Below, piece by piece: positions 26,270 through 35,260 of a stretch of 64,000 nt of DNA. The DNA comes from Bacteroidales bacterium (GTDB taxonomy: Bacteria; Bacteroidota; Bacteroidia; Bacteroidales; F082), in contig JAEFAE010000001.1 of NCBI GenBank assembly GCA_016291135.1, positions 186,001 to 250,000 on the forward strand. The letters are read 5' to 3'. Under the pieces are notes generated by a model that did not search any database, had not been told where the DNA came from, and saw nothing but the letters and a program-made list of their open reading frames with translations. A program made the position numbers and the translations under genes. The first letter of the stretch is position 1, and each line of letters starts with the position of its first letter.

Positions 26270-27709
26270 GTGAAAAGAGTAGAAATCAAGCAAGCCCTGT
26301 CGATGCAGGCTTCCGAAGAAGAAATCACCGTCATGGGATGGGTGCGCAACAAGCGCGGCAGCAAGAATGTGGCATTCATTGCCTTGAACGACGGATCGAC
26401 GATCAACAACCTACAGCTGGTGGTGGACCTCAATACGATCCCCGAAGAACGGCTGGCTTTGATGCACGCCGGCGCCTCGCTATGGGCCAAGGGTGTGCTG
26501 GTAGCCTCGATGGGCAGCGGCCAAGCCGTGGAGCTCTCCGTGAAGGAGATCGGCCTGTTCGGCCCCGCCAACCCCGATGAATACCCCCTGCAACCCAAGA
26601 AGCACTCCCTGGAGTTCCTGCGCGACATCGCCCACCTGCGTTTCCGCACCAATACCTTCGGCGCCGTCATGAGACTGCGTCATGCCATGGTGTTCGCCAT
26701 CCACAAGTTCTTCACCGAGCGCGGTTTCTACAACATCCACACCCCGCTGATCACCGCCTCCGACGCCGAAGGTGCCGGTGAGATGTTCCAGGTGACCACC
26801 CTCGACCTGAACAACCCGCCGCGTGACGAGCAGGGCAACATCGACTACAAGCAGGACTTCTTCGGAAGGTCCACCAACCTCACCGTATCGGGACAGCTCG
26901 AAGGCGAGCTGGCTGCCACGGCCTTGGGCAAGATCTACACCTTCGGCCCCACGTTCCGCGCCGAGAACTCCAACACCACGCGCCACCTGGCCGAGTTCTG
27001 GATGATCGAACCAGAGATGGCTTTCTACGACATCAACGACAACATGGACCTCGCCGAGGAAATGCTGAAATACCTGATCCAGTACGCCTTGGACAACAAT
27101 ATGGACGACCTGCAGTTCCTCAGCAAGCGCCTGCAAGACGAAGAGAAGGGCAAGAAAGAAGAGGAGAAATCGATGGAACTCATCAGCAAGCTGCACTTCG
27201 TGCTCGAGCATGAGTTCGTACGCCTCACCTACACCGAGGCCATCGACATCCTGCGCAACTCGAACTACAACAAGAAAGGCAAGTTCCAATATCCCGTCAC
27301 CGGCTGGGGCGTCGACCTGCAGTCGGAACATGAGCGCTACCTCGTCGAGAAGCACTTCAAGAAGCCCGTCATCCTGACCGACTACCCGAAGGAGATCAAG
27401 GCCTTCTATATGAAACAGAACGAAGACGGCAAGACCGTCCGTGCCATGGACGTGCTCTTCCCCGGCATCGGCGAGATCATCGGTGGATCGGAGCGTGAGA
27501 CCGACATCAACAAGATCCTCGACCGCATGCACGAGGTGGGCATCCCCGAGGAATCGATGAACTGGTACCTCGACAGCCGTCGCTTCGGCAGCGTACCGCA
27601 TTCAGGCTATGGCCTCGGCTTCGAGCGCCTGCTGCTTTTCATCACCGGCATGACCAACATCCGCGACGTCATCCCGTTCCCGAGAACACCGAAGAATTGT
27701 TTATATTAG
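26270..27709 (+). CDS. asnS: Asparaginyl-tRNA synthetase
   Basis: Class IIb aminoacyl-tRNA synthetase that charges tRNA-Asn. The N-terminal OB-fold anticodon-binding domain ([29 protein letters not shown]) is followed by the catalytic core with motif 2 ([21 protein letters not shown] in part) and motif 3 at the end ([10 protein letters not shown]). The length is 479 residues. I use the GTG at 26270: it gives the KRVEIKQAL opening that homologues have, whereas the first ATG is 11 codons later and would trim the domain. The in-frame open region upstream is noncoding. rpoN follows 26 bases later. Confidence 0.93.
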   Translation: MKRVEIKQALSMQASEEEITVMGWVRNKRGSKNVAFIALNDGSTINNLQLVVDLNTIPEERLALMHAGASLWAKGVLVASMGSGQAVELSVKEIGLFGPANPDEYPLQPKKHSLEFLRDIAHLRFRTNTFGAVMRLRHAMVFAIHKFFTERGFYNIHTPLITASDAEGAGEMFQVTTLDLNNPPRDEQGNIDYKQDFFGRSTNLTVSGQLEGELAATALGKIYTFGPTFRAENSNTTRHLAEFWMIEPEMAFYDINDNMDLAEEMLKYLIQYALDNNMDDLQFLSKRLQDEEKGKKEEEKSMELISKLHFVLEHEFVRLTYTEAIDILRNSNYNKKGKFQYPVTGWGVDLQSEHERYLVEKHFKKPVILTDYPKEIKAFYMKQNEDGKTVRAMDVLFPGIGEIIGGSERETDINKILDRMHEVGIPEESMNWYLDSRRFGSVPHSGYGLGFERLLLFITGMTNIRDVIPFPRTPKNCLY

Positions 27710-27735
27710 AATTCAGAATACAGAAGTAAGAAGCT

Positions 27736-29262
27736 ATGAGTGACCAGCGATTGACTCAGATACAGCGGCAGGAGCTGAAACTGTCGCCCCAACAGATTCA
27801 ACTGATGAAGCTGTTGCAACTGCCTTTGATTGAACTCGAACAACGCATCAAGGAGGAGATTGAATCCAATCCCGCCCTCGACGACAACGAGAGCAGTGAG
27901 GAAAACGAGCCGATCACGGACACCGACGAAGGCGAAAGCTACGACGACAGCGATGACAACGGGGATAACGGCGAGAACGACGACTACAACGACGACGAGC
28001 CCATCGTCAATAAAGAAGAAGAGTTCGACATGACGGACTACCTCCCCGACGAGGACGAATACGACTACTCGTACAAGCTGCAGGCCAACAACCGCAGCCG
28101 CGACGACGAGGACTACCAGGCCCCGGTCACCCATGAGGAGTCGTTCCAGGATTACCTGATCCAACAACTCGGTTACCATGAGCTCACCGAAGAAGAAGAG
28201 ACCATCGGGCGGCTGATCATCGGCAACCTCGACGACAACGGCTATTTGAGCCGCCCCATCCCCAACATTGTGGACGACCTGCTTTTCACCATGAACATCG
28301 AGACCACCGAGGAGAAGGTGAAGAAAGTGCTTGACGTGGTGCAGCAGCTCGACCCACCCGGCATTGGCGCCACCGACCTGCAAGAGTGCCTGCTCATCCA
28401 GCTGAAACGCATGCAGGAGGAGAACCCCTACAGCGACTACTCGCTGGCCATCACGGTCATCAGGGACTGCTTTGAGGAGTTCACCAAAAAACACTACGAC
28501 AAGATCGCCAAGAAGACTGGATCCAGCAACCGTCAACTCAAGGCGGCCTTGGACGAGATCCTGAAGCTGAACCCGAAACCGGGCGATTCCTCGACATCGG
28601 GCGCCAAAAACAGCCATTACATCACCCCCGACTTCTTCATCACCATCAAGGACGACAACCTGGAGCTCTCGCTCGACGGACGCAACAACCCCGACTTGAA
28701 GGTCAACAAACAATATGTGCGGATGCTCGACGACTTCTCCAAAGAGAAGACTTCCCGTAGCAAGCAGGAGGCGGCCGTGTTTGTCAAGCAGAAGATCGAC
28801 AGCGCCAAATGGTTCATCGACGCCATCCGGCAGCGGCAGCACACCTTATATATCACCATGAAAGCCATCATGGACATCCAGAAGGAGTATTTCCTCACCG
28901 GCGACGACACCAAGCTCAAGCCGATGATCCTGAAAGACATCGCCGAGCGTGTCGGGCTGGACATCTCCACCGTGTCGCGCGTGGCCAACAGCAAGTACGT
29001 GCAAACCCCCTACGGCACCTTCCTGCTCAAGACCTTCTTCAGCGAGGGCATCACCAACGAGGAAGGCGAGGAGGTTTCGACCCGCGAGATCAAGAAGATC
29101 CTTCAGGACAGCATCGACAGCGAGAACAAGACCAAGCCGCTCACCGACGAAGAGCTGATGGGCGTGTTGAAAGAGAAAGGCTACCCCATCGCCCGCCGCA
29201 CCGTGGCGAAGTACAGGGAGCAGCTCGGCATCCCCGTGGCAAGGCTAAGGAAAGAGCTCTGA
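27736..29262 (+). CDS. rpoN: RNA polymerase sigma-54 factor RpoN
   Basis: Sigma factor for -24/-12 promoters that need AAA+ activators. The N-terminal activator-interacting region is Gln/Leu-rich (LKLSPQQIQLMKLLQLPL). Next is an unusually acidic stretch over roughly residues 45-115 with many Asp/Glu runs. The core-binding region, the helix-turn-helix (DIAERVGLDISTVSRVANSK) and the RpoN box (ARRTVAKYREQLG) near the C-terminus are intact in 508 residues. It probably shares transcription with asnS, since no promoter box lies in the 26-base gap. No clear sigma-54 promoter was spotted in the window. Confidence 0.95.
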   Translation: MSDQRLTQIQRQELKLSPQQIQLMKLLQLPLIELEQRIKEEIESNPALDDNESSEENEPITDTDEGESYDDSDDNGDNGENDDYNDDEPIVNKEEEFDMTDYLPDEDEYDYSYKLQANNRSRDDEDYQAPVTHEESFQDYLIQQLGYHELTEEEETIGRLIIGNLDDNGYLSRPIPNIVDDLLFTMNIETTEEKVKKVLDVVQQLDPPGIGATDLQECLLIQLKRMQEENPYSDYSLAITVIRDCFEEFTKKHYDKIAKKTGSSNRQLKAALDEILKLNPKPGDSSTSGAKNSHYITPDFFITIKDDNLELSLDGRNNPDLKVNKQYVRMLDDFSKEKTSRSKQEAAVFVKQKIDSAKWFIDAIRQRQHTLYITMKAIMDIQKEYFLTGDDTKLKPMILKDIAERVGLDISTVSRVANSKYVQTPYGTFLLKTFFSEGITNEEGEEVSTREIKKILQDSIDSENKTKPLTDEELMGVLKEKGYPIARRTVAKYREQLGIPVARLRKEL

Positions 29263-29340
29263 GAATTGAAAATTTAGAATTTAGAGGGAGACCGTATAGG
29301 GTTGATCTCAAAAGGATGGTTTCCCGTTCTCCGTTTTCCG

Positions 29341-30369
29341 TTAAAACAAGTCCAGCTCCCCTGTTTTGGAAAATCGGATTTTCCCTAAATGTTTATAGGC
29401 CAATTCGGTGCATTCACGACCCCGAGGGGTGCGCATGAGGTAGCCTTCCTGGATGAGGAAGGGCTCATAGACCTCTTCGATGGTGCCGGGATCCTCGCCC
29501 ACTGCCGTGGCGATGGTGTTGACGCCGACAGGACCCCCCTTGAACTTGTCGATGATGGTGTTCAGGATCTTGTTGTCCATATCGTCGAGACCATGCTCAT
29601 CGACATTGAGCGCCGACAAGCCGATGCGGGCAATCTCCACGTTGATGCGTCCGTCGCCCTGGATCTGGGCGAAGTCGCGCACGCGGCGTAAAAGCAGGTT
29701 GGCAATACGCGGGGTACCACGGCTACGCCGCGCAATCTCAAAAGCCGCAGCCTGGTCGATAGGCACCTGGAGGATGCCCGCCGATCGTTTCACGATGCCC
29801 GAAAGCGTCTTGGCATCGTAGTACTCCAGCCGGAGGTTGATGCCAAAACGAGAACGCAACGGTGCCGTGAGCAGGCCCGAACGCGTGGTGGCACCTATCA
29901 ACGTAAAGGGATTCAGGGCGATCTGGATGCTACGGGCGTTGGGACCCGTCTCAATCATGATGTCGATACGGTAGTCCTCCATGGCCGAATAGAGGTACTC
30001 CTCCACGACAGGGCTAAGCCGGTGAATCTCATCGATGAAAAGCACATCGTTGGGCTCGAGGCTGGTGAGCAACCCCGCCAAGTTGCCCGGCTTATCGAGC
30101 ACCGGGCCGGACGTCATCTTCATGTTGACGCCCAACTCATGGGCGATGATGTGCGACAAGGTGGTCTTGCCCAATCCCGGAGGGCCGTGCAACAAGGTGT
30201 GGTCGAGGGCCTCACCACGTTGGGCCGCCGCCTTGACGAAAACCCGCAGGTTCTCCACGACCTTCTCCTGTCCTGCGAAGCTGCTGAAGGCATCGGGACG
30301 CAACACGTTCTCCAGGTCTTTCTCCGCCTTGGAGAGATGGGAGCCGTTCGGATCGAGGTTGTTGTTCAT
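29341..30369 (-). CDS. ruvB: Holliday junction branch-migration helicase RuvB
   Basis: AAA+ motor that drives branch migration with RuvA. Walker A ([15 protein letters not shown]), Walker B ([11 protein letters not shown]), sensor region ([19 protein letters not shown]) and the C-terminal winged-helix ([16 protein letters not shown]) are present in 342 residues. I start at the ATG at 30369, since the box at 30388-30395 lies just downstream of an alternative upstream ATG. ruvA is 9 kb away and there is no ruvC in view. Confidence 0.96.
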   Translation of the reverse strand: MNNNLDPNGSHLSKAEKDLENVLRPDAFSSFAGQEKVVENLRVFVKAAAQRGEALDHTLLHGPPGLGKTTLSHIIAHELGVNMKMTSGPVLDKPGNLAGLLTSLEPNDVLFIDEIHRLSPVVEEYLYSAMEDYRIDIMIETGPNARSIQIALNPFTLIGATTRSGLLTAPLRSRFGINLRLEYYDAKTLSGIVKRSAGILQVPIDQAAAFEIARRSRGTPRIANLLLRRVRDFAQIQGDGRINVEIARIGLSALNVDEHGLDDMDNKILNTIIDKFKGGPVGVNTIATAVGEDPGTIEEVYEPFLIQEGYLMRTPRGRECTELAYKHLGKIRFSKTGELDLF

Positions 30370-30387
30370 CGTTTTCGTTTCTGGGTA

Positions 30388-30395
30388 CAAAAATA
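30388..30395 (-). promoter_or_regulatory. -7 box for ruvB
   Basis: TATTTTTG on the minus strand, 18 bases before the ATG at 30369. Confidence 0.65.
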
Positions 30396-30408
30396 AGAAA
30401 AAAGTTTG

Positions 30409-30416
30409 TAATTTAG
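30409..30416 (+). promoter_or_regulatory. Weak -7 box for the SPOR gene
   Basis: TAATTTAG differs at one position from TAnnTTTG and lies 25 bases before the ATG at 30442. Confidence 0.35.
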
Positions 30417-30441
30417 CAGCCCGAAATCCATCCTAATAAAA

Positions 30442-30909
30442 ATGAAGCGAATTCTGACCCTTCTCATATTGACCAGCCTGGCCTTCTGCGGATACGCCCA
30501 GCGGCGCGGTTCCCTTCACATCGACCAAGACAGCCGCGTGGATCGTCTGATGAAACGGCAACGCGACGTGTATGCCGTAAGCAACACCATGAACGGATAC
30601 CGTGTCCAAATCTTCATGGAGATCGGCAACGACGCCATCGCCCACGCCGAGGCCGTGAAAGGGGCTTTCACATCGGCCTTTCCCGAGCTACCGGTCTATC
30701 TCACCTACGAACAGCCTTACTACCGCTTAAGGGTGGGCGACTTCCGCAACCGCGTGGAGGCCGAGAAGTATGTACGGCTCATCAAGCCTCAGTTCAACCT
30801 GGCTTTCGTCACCGCCGACGTCATCAACCCGCCGAAGAAGCTCTCGCCGGTGGATCCCGACGCGCTTCTCGACGACAACGAAGAGACCGGAGAAGATTTC
30901 ACGGAATGA
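30442..30909 (+). CDS. Secreted SPOR-domain protein
   Basis: A 155-residue exported protein: signal peptide MKRILTLLILTSLAFCGYAQ, then a short charged linker and a SPOR domain (NGYRVQIFMEIGNDAIAHAE, YLTYEQPYYRLRVGDF, RVEAEKYVRLIK as separate pieces). SPOR domains bind denuded glycan strands of septal peptidoglycan, so a periplasmic, division-related or cell-wall role is likely. The C-terminus is acidic. It is divergent from ruvB and convergent with deoC, 33 bases from its stop. Confidence 0.85.
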   Translation: MKRILTLLILTSLAFCGYAQRRGSLHIDQDSRVDRLMKRQRDVYAVSNTMNGYRVQIFMEIGNDAIAHAEAVKGAFTSAFPELPVYLTYEQPYYRLRVGDFRNRVEAEKYVRLIKPQFNLAFVTADVINPPKKLSPVDPDALLDDNEETGEDFTE

Positions 30910-30942
30910 CCCTATTGCGCATCCCATCAAAAGGCGGCTGCG

Positions 30943-31788
30943 TTATTTCGCATTGATCCTTTCCAGAATCAGATTGGCCAACCGGCTGGTACCCACCCGG
31001 AACAGGTCCTTGTTGAGCCACTGCTCTCCCAGAATGTGTTTGACCAGATAATAATAGGTAAGGGCATCTTCGGGCGTCTTCATGCCGCCGGCAGGCTTGA
31101 AGCCGACTTTCTTGCCCGTGGCTTCGTAGTATTCCTTGATGGTGTCGATCATGATGATGGCTGCCAAGGGCGTGGCGGCCACCGGCACCTTGCCCGTCGA
31201 GGTCTTGATGAAGTCGGCACCCGCGAGGATGGCAAGCTCCGACGCCTTGCGGATGTTCTCGACAGTCTTCAGCTCACCTGTCTCGAGGATCACCTTCAAA
31301 TGGGCCTTGTCGCCACAGGTCTCCCTGATGGTCTTGATCTCGTCGAAGACCTCGTCGTAACGGCCCGCCAGGAACGTGCCACGCGAGATGACCATGTCCA
31401 CCTCGTCGGCACCCTCGTTGACGCAGTATTCCACCTCTTTCACCTTGAGGTCGAAAGGCATCTGCCCCGAAGGGAAACAGCAGGCGACGGTAGCCACACG
31501 GATGCCGCTGCCGGCCAACAGCTGCTTGGCCTGACGGACAAAAGGACTGTAGATGCAGATGGCTGGAACGGAGAGGTGTGGCGCCTGTTTCGGGAAGTCG
31601 AGCGCCTTGGCGCAGAAGTCGTTGATCTTCTCCTCGTTGTCGAAGGCCTCGAGGGTGGTGAAGTCGATGCTTTGGAAAATGGTTTTCAAGGCTTCCTTCA
31701 GGCTGCCTTGCTTCTTCTCGATGTTGACAATCTGATCGATGCGCTCGTTGAGGGCGGCTTCGCTATGGTTGTAGGCTTGGAATTTCAT
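30943..31788 (-). CDS. deoC: Deoxyribose-phosphate aldolase DeoC
   Basis: Cleaves 2-deoxyribose 5-phosphate to glyceraldehyde 3-phosphate and acetaldehyde in deoxynucleoside catabolism. The TIM-barrel signature is clear: EVDMVISRG, LKVILETGEL, and the Schiff-base lysine in DFIKTSTGK, then GFKPAGGMKT. The protein is 281 residues, with an N-terminal extension of about 40 residues beyond the short bacterial forms. No other deo genes are adjacent. Confidence 0.95.
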   Translation of the reverse strand: MKFQAYNHSEAALNERIDQIVNIEKKQGSLKEALKTIFQSIDFTTLEAFDNEEKINDFCAKALDFPKQAPHLSVPAICIYSPFVRQAKQLLAGSGIRVATVACCFPSGQMPFDLKVKEVEYCVNEGADEVDMVISRGTFLAGRYDEVFDEIKTIRETCGDKAHLKVILETGELKTVENIRKASELAILAGADFIKTSTGKVPVAATPLAAIIMIDTIKEYYEATGKKVGFKPAGGMKTPEDALTYYYLVKHILGEQWLNKDLFRVGTSRLANLILERINAK

Positions 31789-31808
31789 GATGCTTGGATG
31801 TTGATTTG

Positions 31809-31816
31809 CAAAAATA
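31809..31816 (-). promoter_or_regulatory. -7 box for deoC
   Basis: TATTTTTG on the minus strand, 20 bases before the deoC ATG and only 12 bases from the divergent box at 31829. Confidence 0.62.
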
Positions 31817-31828
31817 ATAAAAAACTCC

Positions 31829-31836
31829 TACTTTTG
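31829..31836 (+). promoter_or_regulatory. -7 box for the acyltransferase gene
   Basis: TACTTTTG, 15 bases before the ATG at 31852. Confidence 0.65.
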
Positions 31837-31851
31837 TAAAAAAATTGCGCC

Positions 31852-32517
31852 ATGACTTTCAGCGAAACACTACATGTGCTCTGCTCCATCCCCAAGACCC
31901 TGAGGTTCAACCTGCACTATTTTCCGTTCAAGACGGCGTTGCGATGCCCCGTCATCGTCTCGAGAAGGGTGTATCTGCGGGAGCTGCACGGGAAAGTGTC
32001 CCTCCCCGAAAACGCCGACACCGGCTGCATCCGCATCGGATTCGGCGACGTAGGCCATTACGACCGGAAACGTTCAAGGAGCATCTGGCAGGTGAGCGGC
32101 GAGGTGGATTTCAAAGGCAAGGCCTCCATCGGCCACGGCTCCAAGCTCTCGGTGCGTGGTCGGCTGGAGCTAGGCGACGGGTTCAACATCACGGCGGAGA
32201 GCACGGTGGTATGCGCCAAGGAGATCCGTTTCGGCAACGACTGCCTCGTGAGCTGGGACGTACTGGTGATGGACACCGACGAGCATCCCGTTTTTGACAA
32301 AGCAGGGGAACGCATCAACGAAGACCGTCCCATCGTGGTGGGCAACCATGTGTGGATCGGATGCAAGTGCATGCTGCTGAAGGGAGCCGAGCTTCCCGAC
32401 AACACGATCCTCGCCGCAGGCACCGCCTTACGCTCGGCCTTCCACGGCGAGGAACAGATCATCGGCGGCAACCCACCATCCATCCTCAAGCGAGAAGTCC
32501 ATTGGGAGAAATCATAA
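31852..32517 (+). CDS. Hexapeptide-repeat (left-handed beta-helix) acyltransferase
   Basis: A 221-residue cytoplasmic enzyme of the LbH acyltransferase group. Imperfect hexapeptide repeats run from about residue 80 (IGHGSKLSVRGRLELGDG) to the end, with the CoA-site segment IVVGNHVWIGCKCMLLKGAE followed by ILAAGTALR. Such enzymes acetylate sugars or other small acceptors, often in surface polysaccharide synthesis; the His in DTDEHPV is a candidate catalytic residue. The acceptor is unknown and no glycosyltransferase lies next to it. A structured repeat lies downstream. Confidence 0.87.
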   Translation: MTFSETLHVLCSIPKTLRFNLHYFPFKTALRCPVIVSRRVYLRELHGKVSLPENADTGCIRIGFGDVGHYDRKRSRSIWQVSGEVDFKGKASIGHGSKLSVRGRLELGDGFNITAESTVVCAKEIRFGNDCLVSWDVLVMDTDEHPVFDKAGERINEDRPIVVGNHVWIGCKCMLLKGAELPDNTILAAGTALRSAFHGEEQIIGGNPPSILKREVHWEKS

Positions 32518-32519
32518 CT

Positions 32520-32636
32520 CCAACGGGTGCGCTTCGTGCCCGCGAGCGTACGAAACACCCCCAAAAGGCACATTCGTAACGGACCGAAGGGAGTTACGCC
32601 GTGCCGTTGGGGGTGTTTCGTTAAGCGAGGGAGTCA
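32520..32636. repeat. Structured inverted-repeat element, copy 1
   Basis: An outer 12-bp perfect stem (CGAAACACCCCC at 32551-32562 with GGGGGTGTTTCG at 32609-32620) continues through GGCAC/GTGCC to an inner stem CGTAAC/GTTACG capped by CCGAAGG. A weaker hairpin CGGGTGC/GTGCCCG precedes it. It lies between the convergent acyltransferase and adk genes. A second copy is at 35118. Confidence 0.85.
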
Positions 32637-32665
32637 CCGCCCTTTACTCAAAATACCCGATACGC

Positions 32666-33235
32666 TTAAAGCGTGTCGATCACCTCACAAAGCTTCTTGA
32701 AGATCTCGGGGATTTCGCCTACGCCGTTCACCGGATGGAGGTTCCCCTTGGCTTCGTAATAGGCCAGCACCGGCTTGGTCTTGGCTTCGTATTCCACGAA
32801 ACGGTGCTTGATGGAGTCGATGTTGTCGTCGGCACGGCCGCTGATCTTGCCGCGCTCGAGCATGCGCTCGATGAGCAGGTTCTCAGGCACCTCGAGGCTC
32901 AACACGCCTGAAAGTGCAATGCCGTATTTCTTCATCATCTCGTCGAGGATCTCGGCCTGCTTGACGGTACGCGGATAGCCGTCGAACAGGAATCCGGGGG
33001 ACGCGATGTTTTCCGACAGCTTTTTGTCGATGATGGCGGCAACAATCTCGTCGGAGACAAGGCCTCCCTGGCTGATGATGCCTTTCACCTGAAGGCCGAG
33101 CTCGGTTTCGGCGGCAATCTCCTCGCGGAGGATCTCACCGGTGGAGATATAGGTTAACTGGTATTTTTCGCGAAGGAACTGCGACTGGGTTCCCTTGCCT
33201 GCCCCTGGAGGGCCGAAGAGGATGAGGTTAAGCAT
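32666..33235 (-). CDS. adk: Adenylate kinase
   Basis: Interconverts ATP + AMP and 2 ADP. The P-loop GPPGAGKGT is at residues 8-16, and GFLFDGYPRTVKQAE and ERGKISGRADDN follow. It is a 189-residue short-lid form without the zinc-type insertion. The gene starts 50 bases after the hpt stop on the same strand with no promoter box between, so hpt-adk is a likely purine operon. Confidence 0.96.
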   Translation of the reverse strand: MLNLILFGPPGAGKGTQSQFLREKYQLTYISTGEILREEIAAETELGLQVKGIISQGGLVSDEIVAAIIDKKLSENIASPGFLFDGYPRTVKQAEILDEMMKKYGIALSGVLSLEVPENLLIERMLERGKISGRADDNIDSIKHRFVEYEAKTKPVLAYYEAKGNLHPVNGVGEIPEIFKKLCEVIDTL

Positions 33236-33285
33236 GGTATGTTACTTTGTTAATTCGTTCAAAAAAAAACTGTTGTCTTCTGTAC

Positions 33286-33831
33286 TTACTCTTCCAACTC
33301 CATCACCTTATAGATGTCGGGAAGGTTGCGACCCTGCTGGTCGTAGTCAAGACCATAGCCCACGATGAACTCGTTGCCGATGTCCATGCCCTTGTAGTTG
33401 ATGGTATAGTCGTATTGGAAGTTGGCGGGTTTGAAGAACAGGGTGGCGATGCGCACATCGGACGCCTTCAGGTCGCGCAGCTTCTGGAGGGTGTAACGCA
33501 TGGTGTGTCCGGTATCGACAATGTCTTCCACGACGACCACATGACGACCGTCGAGCGAGTGGTCGAGCCCAATCAGCTCACGCACCACGTTGGTGGTCTC
33601 CGTGCCCGCATAGGACGAAAGCTTCACGAAGCTGATCTCACAGGGGATGGTCAGCCGCTTGAACAGCTCGGAGGCAAACATAAAGGCACCGTTGAGCACC
33701 ACGAGAAACAAGGGATTTTTGCCGGCGAGGTCGTGGTTGATCTGGTCCGCCACGGCTTGAATGGCGTTTTCGATTTTTTCCTGAGGAATGTAGAGGGAGA
33801 ATTCCTTGTCTAAGACTTTGACCGTTTTCAT
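33286..33831 (-). CDS. hpt: Hypoxanthine phosphoribosyltransferase
   Basis: Salvages hypoxanthine (and often guanine) with PRPP to form IMP/GMP. The PRPP-binding motif VVVVEDIVDTGHT and the FVKLSSYAGT segment are visible in a normal length of 181 residues. The open frame runs further upstream, but that part overlaps purE on the other strand and lies beyond the promoter box at 33851-33858, so the ATG at 33831 is chosen. Divergent from purE, linking purine salvage and synthesis. Confidence 0.95.
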   Translation of the reverse strand: MKTVKVLDKEFSLYIPQEKIENAIQAVADQINHDLAGKNPLFLVVLNGAFMFASELFKRLTIPCEISFVKLSSYAGTETTNVVRELIGLDHSLDGRHVVVVEDIVDTGHTMRYTLQKLRDLKASDVRIATLFFKPANFQYDYTINYKGMDIGNEFIVGYGLDYDQQGRNLPDIYKVMELEE

Positions 33832-33850
33832 GTTATTAGAATTGGAAACA

Positions 33851-33858
33851 CAAAAATA
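33851..33858 (-). promoter_or_regulatory. -7 box for hpt-adk
   Basis: TATTTTTG on the minus strand, 19 bases before the ATG at 33831. Confidence 0.65.
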
Positions 33859-33891
33859 AGGAATTCTTGGTTTCATACGTTCGAAAAACAC

Positions 33892-33899
33892 TATTTTTG
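33892..33899 (+). promoter_or_regulatory. -7 box for purE
   Basis: TATTTTTG with a TTG 22 bases upstream; 20 bases before the purE ATG. Confidence 0.66.
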
Positions 33900-33919
33900 T
33901 ACCAACAAAACAATGTGCA

Positions 33920-34426
33920 ATGAATCCGATCGTAAGCATCATCATGGGAAGCACCTCCGACCTTCCCGTCCTAGAGAAAGCCGCCCAGTTCCTCGACGAG
34001 CTGGAGATCCCCTTTGAGATGAACGCCCTGAGCGCCCACCGAACGCCCCAAGAGGTGGAGCGGTTTGCCCGCGAAGCCCAAGGCCGTGGGGTCAAAGTCA
34101 TCATCGCCGCTGCCGGCATGGCCGCCGCCCTGCCCGGCGTGATCGCTGCCAACACCACCCTACCCGTCATCGGCGTGCCGGTGAAAGGCATGCTCGACGG
34201 CATGGACGCCCTTTTGTCGATTGTTCAGATGCCTCCGGGCATCCCCGTGGCCACCGTGGGGGTGAACGGCGGGTTGAATGCCGCCATCCTGGCGGCCGAG
34301 ATGTTGGCATTGTCCGACGAAGGCATCGCCCAACGGGTGGCTGCCTATAAGGATGGTTTGAAGAACAAGATCGTCAAGGCCAATGAAGAATTAAAAGAAA
34401 TTCAATATAAATATAAAACAAACTGA
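33920..34426 (+). CDS. purE: N5-carboxyaminoimidazole ribonucleotide mutase PurE
   Basis: Rearranges N5-CAIR to CAIR in de novo purine synthesis. The MGSTSD motif (residues 9-14), SAHRTP, and AAAGMAAALPGVIA are diagnostic of class I PurE; the 168-residue length fits. The next gene begins one base after the stop, so they are probably translationally coupled even though the partner is unrelated. Confidence 0.96.
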   Translation: MNPIVSIIMGSTSDLPVLEKAAQFLDELEIPFEMNALSAHRTPQEVERFAREAQGRGVKVIIAAAGMAAALPGVIAANTTLPVIGVPVKGMLDGMDALLSIVQMPPGIPVATVGVNGGLNAAILAAEMLALSDEGIAQRVAAYKDGLKNKIVKANEELKEIQYKYKTN

Positions 34427-34427
34427 T

Positions 34428-35105
34428 ATGAGAACACACCACAAACTTGCGCTAGCCATTACCCTGCTGTTTGTTGGGTTCTTTTCCTCGTGTGCCACAC
34501 AAGGTTTCGTATCAAACGTAACCCGTGCCGACATCCAACAAATAGCTCAATTTGAGATCCTTACCGATGTGGGTCTCATCGAGAAAGGCAACAAGATCGT
34601 GAACAATGACTCGTTAACGCAGATCGCCCAAACGCTATTTGAAACTGCATTGACCAAGGAAAAGACACTTCCAGTGACTAATATTATTGTGATTGAAGAC
34701 AATGCCATACACAATCAAGTCCAGTATGAAATAGCAACGCTGATGAATTGTGTGGAGAGTAAAATGCGTCCTAAAAACCTGCCCATTCCACCCACCATCG
34801 ATTCCATTCTTTGCGCACGGAATGAGCGTTTCGGTATGCTCGTTTACGACTGGGGATTTGTCCGCACCGGCGGCAATTACGCCAAGCAAGCTGTCAAAAG
34901 CGTTGCCATCGGCATCCTCACCTTAGGCATGGTGATTCCCGTTTACTATAAAGAGGCGACCCATACTGGCATCCTCATCTATGATGCGAAAAACCATAAC
35001 TTCGCATACGTTGCCAACGTTGAAGGGGAGAGCAGTCCTGTGAAAGAAAGCACCTACCAAAGACATATGCAGGGTCTTACGTGGAGGTATAATAAAAAAC
35101 GCTGA
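34428..35105 (+). CDS. Hypothetical lipoprotein with unusually low G+C
   Basis: A 225-residue protein with a lipoprotein signal (ALAITLLFVGFFSSC). A hydrophobic segment near residues 155-175 (VAIGILTLGMVIPVYY) could cross or associate with a membrane. I recognise no domain. By eye its G+C is well below the neighbouring genes and its codons favour A/T at third positions, so it may be acquired. It starts one base after purE, and structured repeat copy 2 follows right after the stop. Confidence 0.7.
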   Translation: MRTHHKLALAITLLFVGFFSSCATQGFVSNVTRADIQQIAQFEILTDVGLIEKGNKIVNNDSLTQIAQTLFETALTKEKTLPVTNIIVIEDNAIHNQVQYEIATLMNCVESKMRPKNLPIPPTIDSILCARNERFGMLVYDWGFVRTGGNYAKQAVKSVAIGILTLGMVIPVYYKEATHTGILIYDAKNHNFAYVANVEGESSPVKESTYQRHMQGLTWRYNKKR

Positions 35106-35117
35106 CGGTCAGCGACA

Positions 35118-35260
35118 GGCAACCCCGTGGGTTGTCGGAGCGTGCGAAGCACCCCCATAAGGCAACTTGCGTATCTCCGAAGGAGATATGCCGTGCCTTA
35201 TGGGGGTGTTTCGCTAAGCGACGAGGTTACCGATAGGGGAACCCCTCGAGGGGTTCAACG
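35118..35260. repeat. Structured inverted-repeat element, copy 2
   Basis: A 21-bp stem (35144-35164 with 35194-35214, one G.T pair) includes the perfect core CACCCCCATAAGGCA / TGCCTTATGGGGGTG. Inside it is a second hairpin (35169-35178 with 35182-35191) with loop GAA closed by CC/GG, as in copy 1. A small hairpin CAACCC/GGGTTG precedes it and an 18-bp palindrome (35239-35256) follows, overlapping the M16 gene stop. It lies between convergent genes. Confidence 0.88.

Noticed and set aside
32551-32620. Intrinsic terminator at repeat copy 1
   Set aside because: The hairpin is long but no T-run follows on either strand; the same holds for copy 2.
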